Positions 7,622 through 15,249 of a stretch of DNA of 34,896 nucleotides are shown here, one piece after another (position 1 is the stretch's first letter; each line of letters begins with the position of its first letter). Source of the stretch: Spartobacteria bacterium UBA5019. Lineage in GTDB: Bacteria; Verrucomicrobiota; Verrucomicrobiia; Chthoniobacterales; Terrimicrobiaceae. A program made the translations under genes and the position numbers. Location: positions 1-34,896 of the forward strand of contig DGXZ01000072.1 in assembly GCA_002396485.1 (NCBI GenBank), given 5' to 3'. The notes beneath the pieces are model-generated. The model searched no databases and was not told where the DNA came from. It saw only the letters and a program-made list of their open reading frames with translations.

Positions 7622-7649
7622 TTGACGGCGACTCGGGCCTACCTATCTT
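7622..7649 (+). promoter_or_regulatory. Putative promoter for a small RNA
   Basis: TTGACG (7622-7627) and TATCTT (7644-7649) separated by 16 nt. It fires towards the terminator at 7774 and would start transcription near 7656. Confidence 0.35.
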
Positions 7650-7655
7650 TTTCTA

Positions 7656-7803
7656 CGGATACTTACTTGGAAGAGACTCTAGCGGGGGATTCGGTCTTGC
7701 ACTCCCCTGAGCGGTTCGTCCGGGTGCTCTCACCGATTGAGCAAAGGCGGCTCTGCGATCGTCAGGTATCTACACCCCGCCCTTTCCGGGCGGGGTTTGT
7801 TTT
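7656..7803 (+). ncRNA. Candidate small structured RNA (about 148 nt)
   Basis: The stretch lies between a plausible promoter and a strong terminator and has no convincing protein. Its ends pair: GGATACTT (7657-7664) with AGGTATCT (7764-7771). Inside, AGAG (7672-7675) can pair with CTCT (7751-7754), TCGGT (7691-7695) with ACCGA (7732-7736), and GCACTC (7699-7704) with GGGTGC (7722-7727). These pairings are nested and give a long irregular rod with an internal bubble before the terminator hairpin. Such a shape is reminiscent of 6S RNA, but I recognise no family consensus. Confidence 0.3.
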
Positions 7804-7973
7804 TGGTTCTCTGTGGCGGGGTTCTCAGGAATCCAGCGAAATCGTGATTCTTGCGCGGCTTTGCGGTGCTCCTCAAATTGCTTCATAGCTTGCTCATAGG
7901 TCACGGGCGGCTGGTTAAGACGGATTTTTCTTAACTTGATGGCCTCTTGTTGGAGTCGGGTCAGCGGCTTCAT
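7770..7973 (-). CDS. Small hypothetical protein with YEQAMKQFEE motif
   Basis: Predicted 67-residue basic, helical protein (TRLQQEAIKLRKIRLNQPP then TYEQAMKQFEEHRKAAQ). The last ten residues (KQTPPGKGGV) are encoded by the terminator hairpin, which suggests that the reading frame may simply run into it. The segment TYEQAMKQFEEHRKA matches GYEKALTEFEEIIKD in the next gene, so the two may be related. No Shine-Dalgarno site is obvious. Family unknown; could be an antitoxin-like protein by size and charge, but nothing proves that. Confidence 0.4.
   Translation of the reverse strand: MKPLTRLQQEAIKLRKIRLNQPPVTYEQAMKQFEEHRKAAQESRFRWIPENPATENQKQTPPGKGGV
7774..7805 (+). terminator. Rho-independent terminator, forward strand
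   Basis: Nine-bp GC-rich stem ACCCCGCCC (7774-7782) / GGGCGGGGT (7788-7796), loop TTTCC, then TTGTTTTT. It lies inside the 3' end of the minus-strand small gene at 7770-7973 but its T run points forward. Confidence 0.8.
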
Positions 7974-8120
7974 AGTTCACGTAGAAATGCTGCTCACAAG
8001 CTGGTTGACTTTTGGGATTGGCGAAAGGGCTTTCTCTTCGTTGCTTCTGGCGGGAGCTGTGTCGTCGCCAGACTTGGGCACCAGATTGTGGTTGATTCTT
8101 CTGGATCCATTTTTACCCGA

Positions 8121-8288
8121 TCACATCTTGAACTCGGGTAGATTCTCGGCTGGCCTAGGCCTCTCGAGGAGGCGAAAGTCCTTAATGATCTCTTCGAATT
8201 CTGTAAGGGCTTTTTCATAGCCCATCAATTCCGGCTCTTGCTGCGGCACCGTAAAAACTGGAAGCTCAAAAAAATGGGATGAGTTCAT
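8121..8288 (-). CDS. Small hypothetical protein with YEKALTEFEE motif
   Basis: A 55-residue acidic protein. The frame opens at 8321, but the ATG at 8288 is preferred because GAGGAG lies 7 nt before it. It contains MGYEKALTEFEEIIKDF and ends RPRPAENLPEFKM. The YE-x-A-x3-FEE core is shared with the small gene at 7770-7973. About 150 nt without a gene separate the two. Function unknown. Confidence 0.45.
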   Translation of the reverse strand: MNSSHFFELPVFTVPQQEPELMGYEKALTEFEEIIKDFRLLERPRPAENLPEFKM

Positions 8289-8362
8289 TTCCATACTCCT
8301 CATGGTAAGTTTGACCTCCATTTTTTCAACCTCTCAAGCGCCGCTTCCCCGCCATAGCGTTT

Positions 8363-8761
8363 CTATTCTGGGGCTACCAGCCTGACCTTGGGGAAATAAG
8401 TGCCATACCGCACCGGATCACGCGTGACCAGAACGAGCCCCTCGGCCTCTGCATGGGCGCCAATGTAGAAGTCAGGCAAAGGGGATGTCTTCACGCCACC
8501 GCTTCGGCGGTATTTGAGAAAAGCCGCCGCCAGCCAACCGGCGGAGTAAGGTAGCGGCAGGCGCTTGAAAACTTCAGGGGCTAGCCACCGATCCAATTCC
8601 CTCGCCGAGGAAAATGCGGGGGCAAGTTCCGCATAGATGATAGGGTTGATGCATATCGGCCCCTCAAGCGCCACGGACCGAATTTGATTTTCCGACCATT
8701 CAAGTCAGACTGGATCGGCAGTGGCTATGTCCAACAACACATTTGTATCCAGCAGGGTCAT
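8363..8761 (-). pseudogene. VapC-type PIN-domain toxin with in-frame stop
   Basis: Read from the ATG at 8761 the frame gives MTLLDTNVLLDIATADPV, then TGA (8707-8705), then LEWSENQIRSVALEG and on, without shift, to a normal PIN-domain end at 8363. The full frame is 132 codons plus stop, the usual VapC length. PIN residues are kept on both sides of the stop: the first Asp in LLDTN, the Glu in YAEL, and the Asp residues in SPLPDFYIGAHA and VTRDP. The stop falls where a Trp (TGG) would fit, so a single-base nonsense change is likely. A GTG at 8674 could start only a 103-residue piece without the first catalytic Asp. Its start overlaps the antitoxin stop by 4 nt (ATGA). Confidence 0.85.
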
Positions 8762-8961
8762 TCTTCACCACGGGTCAGGTTCATGATCGACTGAGTTTGT
8801 GCATGCGGAACAGCCGCGCCCTTTGCATTCAACAACCAATTTTCCAAGGCAGGCGTCGATACACGCCGTTGTAAAAAACCCTCCAGCCAATGAGCTAATT
8901 GCTCAACTTGGGGAACTGACATTTTTTCGATTGCAGCTTCGATTTCGGCAACGGAACTCAT
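8758..8961 (-). CDS. VapB-like antitoxin
   Basis: A 67-residue protein (MSSVAEIEAAIEKMSVPQVE, later LAHWLEGFLQ, ending NLTRGEE). This pattern is common in antitoxins encoded just before PIN-domain toxins: a helical N-terminal half that begins SSVAEIExAIEKL and a C-terminal toxin-binding tail. It overlaps the toxin start by ATGA, as is normal for translationally coupled pairs. It appears intact although its toxin is interrupted. The short gap upstream (8962-9136) has no complete gene. Confidence 0.75.
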   Translation of the reverse strand: MSSVAEIEAAIEKMSVPQVEQLAHWLEGFLQRRVSTPALENWLLNAKGAAVPHAQTQSIMNLTRGEE

Positions 8962-9136
8962 GACGCCATAAAGAATGCCTGCGCCACCGCATCGTCAACG
9001 GAAACCTCCGGTATTCACTCAGAAACGGGTGCTCAATACAAATCTTGAGCTCGGCGGCGAACTCCCACCCAAAGCAAAATGAGAGGAAATGTTGCCTGAC
9101 CCCCAGTTCTTTAAAACGCTTTTCCAGCTTGCATCG

Positions 9137-9799
9137 CTACAAAGTTCCTGTTTCCAAGAAACTGAAATAGCCCGTCCTGTTGAAGATGATGTGGTCAAGC
9201 AGGTCGATGCCAACGATGGCTCCGGCGGCTTTTAGTTGCGCGGTGATTTCGATGTCGCTGGGCGATGGTTCGAGGTCGCCGCTGGGGTGGTTGTGGGCGA
9301 CGATCACCGCGGAGGCGCGGTCGGATAGTGGATCGGCGAAGACTTCCCGGGGATGCACCGGACTGCGGTCGATCAGGCCGATGGACACCACACGGATGTT
9401 CAGAAGCTCGTTCGCGCCGTTGATGCTGGCACAGAGGAAATGCTCCTGCTTGCGGTCGGCGTAGTGGCGGACGTGCGGGAGCAGGTCGGCCGGTGTCATG
9501 ATCTTCGCGCCTTCGGGTTTGATGCGGCGGCGGGCGAACTCAATGGCAGCGACGAGAAGCATCGCCTTGGTGGTGCCCATCCCTTCAAGGCTCAAAAGGT
9601 CCTCGACCGTCAGACCCAAGCCCTTCTTATCCGCGACGGTGGTGACATTCCGGGCCAGCGTCATCACATCTATTTTGCTGGTGCCTTTGCCCAGCAGCAC
9701 AGCCAGCAGTTCCTGGTCGCTCAGCGCAGCCGCGCCTTTGCGCAGGAGCTTCTCGCGCGGTCGGTCGGCTTCAGGGATTTCGTGAATCGTCTTGCTCAT
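9137..9799 (-). CDS. radC: RadC-family JAB/MPN protein
   Basis: A 220-residue RadC (UPF0758) protein. The N-terminal helix-hairpin-helix part covers residues about 1-80 (RPREKLLRKGAAALSDQELL; LEGMGTTKAMLL). The C-terminal JAB/MPN metalloprotease-like domain carries the zinc motif AHNHPSGDLEPSPSD near residues 167-181. The family is conserved and often found on mobile elements and in defence islands; its biochemical role is unsettled. It starts 4 nt after the hsdR stop, so it is the last gene of the restriction operon, not a stand-alone chromosomal radC. Confidence 0.9.
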   Translation of the reverse strand: MSKTIHEIPEADRPREKLLRKGAAALSDQELLAVLLGKGTSKIDVMTLARNVTTVADKKGLGLTVEDLLSLEGMGTTKAMLLVAAIEFARRRIKPEGAKIMTPADLLPHVRHYADRKQEHFLCASINGANELLNIRVVSIGLIDRSPVHPREVFADPLSDRASAVIVAHNHPSGDLEPSPSDIEITAQLKAAGAIVGIDLLDHIIFNRTGYFSFLETGTL

Positions 9800-9803
9800 G
9801 ACC

Positions 9804-12725
9804 TCATGCAGCTTCGGACAGATGCGTTTGGATGACCGTCACGGCCATGAGGTCGAAGATGCCGCCAGTGTCGGTGTATTTCGGGTCGGCGAGTTCGTCG
9901 TAACGGCCGTGTGCATCGTAGGTCGTCTGAATCTCGCCGTTGACCTGGCCGCGATACGGTCCCTCGAGATAAATGCGGTCGTCGCGGTGCGCGTGGACGG
10001 TGGTGCGGATGGCAGGGTCGGCGATCTTCTGATCTGTCACCTGCTTGATGTAGAGCGCCTCCTCGTCGGTGATGTCGAACTTGGCGCGAATCTGCTCAAT
10101 CACGTCCTGCACCGAGACCTTCACCGGCACCGGGCCTGCGCCGCCTTTTCCTTTGCCGGGCTGGAGCTTCACCGGACCGCCGCTGGTCATCACTCCTTGA
10201 TACTGCACCGCCGCCTTGGTGACGATGGTCGCGCGAATCTGCTTCATCAGGTCTGAGACGGTCCCGGCCTTGATGAGCTGCGGCCCCACGTATTCGGCAA
10301 AGGTGGCGAACTCCTGAATCTGCGGCGAGTATGTGAAGAAGCAGGTGAGGAAATGGTAGCTCTTCACGAAGCGGGCCAGCAAATAGACTAACGCCTTGCG
10401 GTCTTCCCAATCGGTGAGCTTCGCGAGAAAGCGCGTCCGTAGTCCGTTCACCTGGAATTGCACCTGTGCATCCGTCCCACTCTTAAGAAGCGCCAGCATA
10501 TCGGCGGCATCCTTCTGGGTGAAGACGCCCGCGGCGAGAATTTCCGCATGTAATTTCGGGCAGGTTTCTTCGTCCGGTTCTTCCGGCTCGAAAGGCGTGC
10601 CCTTCCGATACTTCGCGAAGGCTTTCAGGATTTGTTTAGCGTTGTTGGTGAAGTCCACGACCACGACATCCTTCTTGCCGTGGTGGCAGCGATTCAGCCG
10701 GAAAACCGTCTGCACGGCGTTGCGGTCCAGCACCGGCTTGTCGAGGAACATGCCCGCGAGCAACGGCTGATCGAAGCCGGTCTGAAATTTGTTTGCCACC
10801 ACCATAATCCGGTAGTCGTCGCCCTCGAAGCGGTCCTCAATCAACTCGCCCGTCTGCAACTCATTCACGGCATATTCGCTGATGGCAGCGTTCGTCTCCG
10901 GGTGGACGAAATTCGAGAAGGCGTAGAGCACCTTGTAGTCGGCCCCGCGCTCCTTGAGCTTCTCCTTGATGATATTGAAATACCGCAGCCCGGCCACGCG
11001 GGATGAGGTGACGATCATCGCCTTGGCGCGTCCGCCGATCAGCGGCTTCACGTCCTTCTCAAAGATGCGCAGCATCACCTCGGCCTTGTATTGAATCAGC
11101 CCGTCGTCCTGAAACGCCACGTTCTGGAGCGCCTTGGACACGACGCCTTTCGGATAGACCTTCTCTTCGTCCGGCTTCGGGACGATGGGGCAATCCAGAT
11201 TGTAGAGCGTCTTGTAGGAGATGATGCTCGCCGCCACGTCCACGATGTAGCCCTCGGCAATGGCTTCGGCCTCGGTGTAGCTGTCGAAGGGCTTGCCAAA
11301 CATCGACACGGTGGCGGGTGCTGGTGTGGCGGTGAAGGCGACGAATAACTGATTCAGGTCATGCTCGCGGATGGCCTTGGCAATCTGCTCTTCGAGATCC
11401 TCCTCGGGGGCTTCCTCATCCGGCTCGCCCTCCTTGCGGAACGGTAAGCGAATGGCCGCACCCCTGTGGCCTTCCTGCGAGCGGTGAGCTTCATCGATCA
11501 GGAACGCCACCCGGAGGTTTTTCAATTCTGGATTCTTCTGAATTTCCTTCAGCACCCAGGCGAACTTCTGCTGCGTGGTGACGATGATGGATCTCCGCTC
11601 CTTGAGAAAACGCGGCAAGTCTTTGGCCTTCTTTGCGATGCCCACCACATCCTTGAGGTGGGTGAACTTCTCGATGTCCTCGCGGATGTTTGTGTCGAGC
11701 GATTTGCGGTCGGTGAGAATGAAGGTGATGTCCACCAGCTTCTCATTCGTGCCGGGCTTGAAGAGGCTGTGCAGCCGGTTGGCCAGCCAGCAGATGGAGA
11801 GCGTCTTGCCGCTGCCTGCGGAATGGTCGGCCAGATACTTTTTACCGATGTCTCCCGCCTTGGCGAAGTGGGCCGTGATGTCCTCTGCCACCCGCCGCAC
11901 CAGCCGGCTTTGGTGGTATCGCGGGAAGATGGTGGAGGCTGGTCGCGCGGGCTTGTCCGCTTCGGCCTCGCGCTCAGGCACGCGGACGAGGAAAAATGAC
12001 AACGCCTCCAGCAACTGCTCCTGCGACAGCACCTCGCGGTAGAGATACTCGATCGGATACTCGTCGGGATTCGTGGGCGTGTTGGTCAGCCCCATGTTGT
12101 GCCAGCGGAAGTTCTCTTCCTTGCGCGGGTCGGTGGCGGCCATCGCGTCGGTGGTGTCGGCGGCGAGATAGAGGAAGGGATGCTGGAAAATCTTGTGTGC
12201 GTGGTCGCGCTTGGTGAACTGCGACACCGCGTCATGCACATTCTGGTTGGCCTCGTGCTTCAGCTCCAGCGCCACGATGGGCAGGCCGTTGAGGTAGAAG
12301 ACGAAATCAATCTCGTGGTTCACCTCTCCAAAGTAGAAGTGCGGGCGGAAGGTGATGCGGTTCTCGGCATAGCCCTTGGCACCCGCGCTCTCAGCGGAGC
12401 GGGGCTTGGCATAGTAGAGCTGAAACGTAAGCCCACGCACCTGTAAACCCTGCCGGAACAGCAGCCACAGCGGCGTGTGCTCCAGTGCCTTGCGCAGCGC
12501 CTTGAAGACCTCCTCCCGCGCATCCGTGCCGTAGTCGTCGGTCAGCTTCTTCAGCGTGTCACCCTGCGTGGCATTGAGAAAGGCCCAGAGCTGATCTTCG
12601 GCGATGCAGTGCTCCGTATCCGTGATGTCGGACTGTTCCAGCTTGCCATAGCGATGCACGCGGATCAGGTAATCCGCGATGTGTTGCTGAAAGGTCAGCT
12701 CGGGAGCTTTCTTCTTTTTCGCCAT
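9804..12725 (-). CDS. hsdR: Type I restriction enzyme, R (restriction/translocase) subunit
   Basis: A 973-residue HsdR. Domains in order: N-terminal nuclease with EIDFVFYLNGLPIVALELKHE (the D...ELK catalytic pattern near residues 137-157), then a superfamily-2 helicase with Walker A HSAGSGKT (about 300-307), DEAH (LIDEAHRSQEGH, about 408-420), TATPAP, and the late motif QTVFRLNRCHHGKKDVVVVDF. All key residues are present, so the enzyme should cut and translocate DNA with HsdM and HsdS. The frame continues upstream to 12893, but MAKKKKAPEL at 12725 is the natural start: it begins 2 nt after the DUF1016 stop and the extra 56 residues are a shadow of that gene. Confidence 0.95.
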   Translation of the reverse strand: MAKKKKAPELTFQQHIADYLIRVHRYGKLEQSDITDTEHCIAEDQLWAFLNATQGDTLKKLTDDYGTDAREEVFKALRKALEHTPLWLLFRQGLQVRGLTFQLYYAKPRSAESAGAKGYAENRITFRPHFYFGEVNHEIDFVFYLNGLPIVALELKHEANQNVHDAVSQFTKRDHAHKIFQHPFLYLAADTTDAMAATDPRKEENFRWHNMGLTNTPTNPDEYPIEYLYREVLSQEQLLEALSFFLVRVPEREAEADKPARPASTIFPRYHQSRLVRRVAEDITAHFAKAGDIGKKYLADHSAGSGKTLSICWLANRLHSLFKPGTNEKLVDITFILTDRKSLDTNIREDIEKFTHLKDVVGIAKKAKDLPRFLKERRSIIVTTQQKFAWVLKEIQKNPELKNLRVAFLIDEAHRSQEGHRGAAIRLPFRKEGEPDEEAPEEDLEEQIAKAIREHDLNQLFVAFTATPAPATVSMFGKPFDSYTEAEAIAEGYIVDVAASIISYKTLYNLDCPIVPKPDEEKVYPKGVVSKALQNVAFQDDGLIQYKAEVMLRIFEKDVKPLIGGRAKAMIVTSSRVAGLRYFNIIKEKLKERGADYKVLYAFSNFVHPETNAAISEYAVNELQTGELIEDRFEGDDYRIMVVANKFQTGFDQPLLAGMFLDKPVLDRNAVQTVFRLNRCHHGKKDVVVVDFTNNAKQILKAFAKYRKGTPFEPEEPDEETCPKLHAEILAAGVFTQKDAADMLALLKSGTDAQVQFQVNGLRTRFLAKLTDWEDRKALVYLLARFVKSYHFLTCFFTYSPQIQEFATFAEYVGPQLIKAGTVSDLMKQIRATIVTKAAVQYQGVMTSGGPVKLQPGKGKGGAGPVPVKVSVQDVIEQIRAKFDITDEEALYIKQVTDQKIADPAIRTTVHAHRDDRIYLEGPYRGQVNGEIQTTYDAHGRYDELADPKYTDTGGIFDLMAVTVIQTHLSEAA

Positions 12726-12727
12726 GA

Positions 12728-13864
12728 TCAGGGAGCAGCGAGTTTCAGTCGGGCACGGGCCAGCGCGACGGCTTCGTGCAGTTTCCGTTCCATTTCTGCT
12801 TTCGGCAGGGCTTCGGTCCAGTAGCTGGAAACCTGGATGCCGCTGCGTTCGAGATTTAGCAGTTCGATGGTTTCCTGACGTTTCCCAGCGCAAAGGATCA
12901 GGCCGATGGGGGCTTCTTCGCCTTCCTTGCGCTCGTAGCGGTTCAGCCAGCCGAGGTAGAGTTCCATCTGGCCTTTGTCCCCCGGTTTGAAGTCTGCCAG
13001 CTTCAGCTCCACGGCCACCAGTCGCCGCAGGTTGCGGTGATAAAAGAGCAGGTCCAGGTAATGATCCACTCCATCCACCGTCACCCGCTTCTGCCGTTCC
13101 AGAAAGGCAAAGCCTACGCCCAGCTCAAGGATGAAGGACTCCATCTCCCGCAGGATAGCCGCCTCCAGATCCTTTTCCGCGTAGGTGTCCTTCAGCCCCA
13201 GAAAATCGAGGAAGTAGGGATCGCGGAACACAAGGTCGGGCGTCAGCTTGTCCTCATCCCGCAGTGCCTTCAGTTCCTGCTCCGCCAGCTTGGCGGGCTT
13301 CTTGGAAAGGGCCGTGCGCTCGTAGAGCATCCCGCCGATCTTCTCGCGCAGTGCACTCACGCTCCAGCGTTCCACCCGGCACATCTCCGCGTAGAAATCG
13401 CGCTGTAGTGGCTTGCTCAGCGGGATCAGCGCGATGAAGTGGGTCCAGCTCAATTGTCGTATCAGTGATACGACAATCTCCCGCTCCGGGAAAACCTCCG
13501 CAAACTGGATCATCCGGCGCAGGTTCTTGTCGCCAAATCCCCGGCCAAACTCCCGCTCCAATTGTCTCCCCACTGCGGAGACAATCTTGCCCCCATACTC
13601 CGCCCGCGCGTCTTGCAGGATGTCCTTTCGGATGCGGGTGCCTACTTCCCAATAAAGGAGCGTCAAACCTGAATTTACCGTTCGGCTTACTTCCACCCTT
13701 GCCTCCGCGATCATTTGCCGCAGGTCTGTTAGCAATGGCAATGCGGGACCGGCCCCTCCTGCTTTCGTCAATGGTGCAGGCAATGCCTGCACTATCTTTT
13801 GCTGGGCCTTCGGGCTGGCCAATGCAGCTTTTGTCTTGGTGGATGGGCGCGGCTTGGAGCTCAT
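12728..13864 (-). CDS. DUF1016 (YhcG-type) PD-(D/E)XK nuclease within the restriction operon
   Basis: A 378-residue protein with the two DUF1016 parts: an N-terminal helical domain (LLYWEVGTRIRKDIL; SWTHFIALIPLSKPLQRDFY) and a C-terminal nuclease fold with HYLDLLFYHRNLRRLVAVEL followed by K, so the Asp and the E-x-K of PD-(D/E)XK enzymes are present. The family often accompanies type I restriction genes; its role is not established. It sits between hsdS (4-nt overlap at 13861-13864) and hsdR (2-nt gap). Three perfect palindromes interrupt the coding sequence in its N-terminal half (listed separately). A close relative lies at 17567-18718. Confidence 0.88.
   Translation of the reverse strand: MSSKPRPSTKTKAALASPKAQQKIVQALPAPLTKAGGAGPALPLLTDLRQMIAEARVEVSRTVNSGLTLLYWEVGTRIRKDILQDARAEYGGKIVSAVGRQLEREFGRGFGDKNLRRMIQFAEVFPEREIVVSLIRQLSWTHFIALIPLSKPLQRDFYAEMCRVERWSVSALREKIGGMLYERTALSKKPAKLAEQELKALRDEDKLTPDLVFRDPYFLDFLGLKDTYAEKDLEAAILREMESFILELGVGFAFLERQKRVTVDGVDHYLDLLFYHRNLRRLVAVELKLADFKPGDKGQMELYLGWLNRYERKEGEEAPIGLILCAGKRQETIELLNLERSGIQVSSYWTEALPKAEMERKLHEAVALARARLKLAAP
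13453..13477. repeat. 25-bp perfect palindrome inside DUF1016 gene 1
   Basis: Arms ATTGTCGTATCA (13453-13464) and TGATACGACAAT (13466-13477) around a single G. It encodes residues about 130-138 (IVVSLIRQL). The second DUF1016 gene has its own palindrome at the same aligned protein position. Confidence 0.9.
13561..13585. repeat. Inverted repeat inside DUF1016 gene 1
   Basis: Arms ATTGTCTCC (13561-13569) and GGAGACAAT (13577-13585), 7-nt loop. It encodes residues about 94-102 (IVSAVGRQL). It shares ATTGTC/GACAAT ends with the palindrome at 13453. Confidence 0.85.
13774..13792. repeat. 19-bp palindrome inside DUF1016 gene 1
   Basis: Arms GTGCAGGCA (13774-13782) and TGCCTGCAC (13784-13792) around one A. 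It encodes part of KIVQALPAPL near the N terminus, in a low-complexity segment. Confidence 0.85.
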
Positions 13865-15249
13865 GCGGTCGTGTGGGATAACGTCGGTTCTTGGGTCAGT
13901 TTAGCGGCCCGCTCCTGAATCGCACGCACGTCCGCTTCCGTGATCCGTCGCTGGCCTGTGACGCATTCGTGGATCAGTGACTTGCGGTAGCTGACGAGTG
14001 TGTCGATTTGGGCTTGGATGCCGGTGACGATGGCCTTCACTTCGGCAAGCTTCACATCGAGATGATCTGCAATCGCCTCTTGTTCCTTGCGGGTTGGCGG
14101 CAACGCCAAAAGAACACTTCCCAATTCCTCTGCATTCAAATGCGGTTGGGCGGCACGCAACGTCAGTAGCAACAATTGGCCCTCAAGGACGTAACGGCTC
14201 AAGAGGCAGTAGGCGATAAAACGTGCCGAAGCGCGTGTCACGGTAACGACCATATCATAACCAGCGACCGTGCCTTCTAGCTCTGCCGGAACAATAGCCG
14301 AATCTCCAGTGTAAGCGCCGCTGCGAACGACGATGATCTCACCGGCTTTAAGATACGGGTTTCTGTCTGGCGGCAGTTCATCAGGGTCAACCCGCAGAAG
14401 CTTGTCAGTGCGAATCGTTCCCGCATCTACATCGGTTGCACGAATCATTGCTACGCCAGACGAAAGCTCGGCCGGCGGCTGGCCAAGACCATAGCGTATA
14501 GCCGCAACGGACTTCAGCCTGCCGAATCGCCACCCTGCCGGTATTTGAGGAAGCACCGATGCGCCTGTGGGCCGGGTTTCAACGTCTTGGCGAAGGCCAA
14601 TGGTCAGAGAATGAAGAAGGATTGAGCTAGCCAGCGTTTCGAGGGTTTCTAGTTGGCGGCGTTTGGCGAACACCGCTGCGTCAATCGCCGCGCAACTCGC
14701 ATCCAGATATGCCGCGATGCGCTGTTGCTCCGGCAGCGGCGGCAAACAAATTGGGAGGCGTGCGTATTTGTCGGCCCCGATGTTTTGAATCGTTGCTTGG
14801 GTGAAAATAGAATCCTTCCACGCATCGTAGGCGGGTGACCTCGTAAAATAGGTGAGGAATTCTGGCGTCAGCTTGTGCCGATTGGTTGACGCCTTGATGA
14901 GGTAGCCAGCGAAACACGCACGCCCGGAGTAGTTCCGAAAAAGAAACGTCTTTCCGACTGTGGCACCACTTCGGGCGAAGAGAACATCGCCATCGCGCAG
15001 GTAGTAGTGGCGGGCAATTTCCTCCGGCAGAGAAACGAACGTGTCTGCTCTCAAGCTCCCATCGCCATCAAAATCAGTGATGCGGAGATAGCGCGGTGAA
15101 TCCGGGTCTGACTCATCTCCAGGCTCGGTCGCGCCATACTTTAACGGTTCCGAAAGAGTCCGCTTCAAAGCGGTCACCGTCCAATGACTCGGAATCTCTC
15201 CAAGTGATTCAACACCCGAACTCCTGCGCTCTGAATAAGTCGGGATCAT
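13861..15249 (-). CDS. hsdS: Type I restriction-modification specificity subunit
   Basis: A 462-residue HsdS with two target-recognition domains, residues about 15-160 and 235-390, each followed by a conserved helical spacer: PLPEQQRIAAYLDASCAAID near 170-190 and RKEQEAIADHLDVKLAEVK near 385-405. Each target domain ends in the usual P-L-P-P/L-P-P type turn before the spacer. The subunit sets the bipartite DNA target of the complex, which cannot be read from sequence. It overlaps hsdM by 4 nt (15246-15249) and the DUF1016 gene by 4 nt. No frameshift is seen, so specificity should be intact. Confidence 0.93.
   Translation of the reverse strand: MIPTYSERRSSGVESLGEIPSHWTVTALKRTLSEPLKYGATEPGDESDPDSPRYLRITDFDGDGSLRADTFVSLPEEIARHYYLRDGDVLFARSGATVGKTFLFRNYSGRACFAGYLIKASTNRHKLTPEFLTYFTRSPAYDAWKDSIFTQATIQNIGADKYARLPICLPPLPEQQRIAAYLDASCAAIDAAVFAKRRQLETLETLASSILLHSLTIGLRQDVETRPTGASVLPQIPAGWRFGRLKSVAAIRYGLGQPPAELSSGVAMIRATDVDAGTIRTDKLLRVDPDELPPDRNPYLKAGEIIVVRSGAYTGDSAIVPAELEGTVAGYDMVVTVTRASARFIAYCLLSRYVLEGQLLLLTLRAAQPHLNAEELGSVLLALPPTRKEQEAIADHLDVKLAEVKAIVTGIQAQIDTLVSYRKSLIHECVTGQRRITEADVRAIQERAAKLTQEPTLSHTTA

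Noticed and set aside
7656..7803. Possible tRNA or SRP RNA in the structured stretch
   Set aside because: A GGTTCG string is present but no cloverleaf can be drawn and the GGAAGGAAGC-type SRP loop is missing.
7496..7888. Forward frame of 130 codons at the island edge
   Set aside because: It runs through two terminator hairpins and a minus-strand gene end, has no family match and no ribosome binding site.
12726..12893. 56-residue extension of HsdR upstream of MAKKKK
   Set aside because: It overlaps the end of the DUF1016 gene in another frame and lacks HsdR similarity; start at 12725 gives a normal operon junction.
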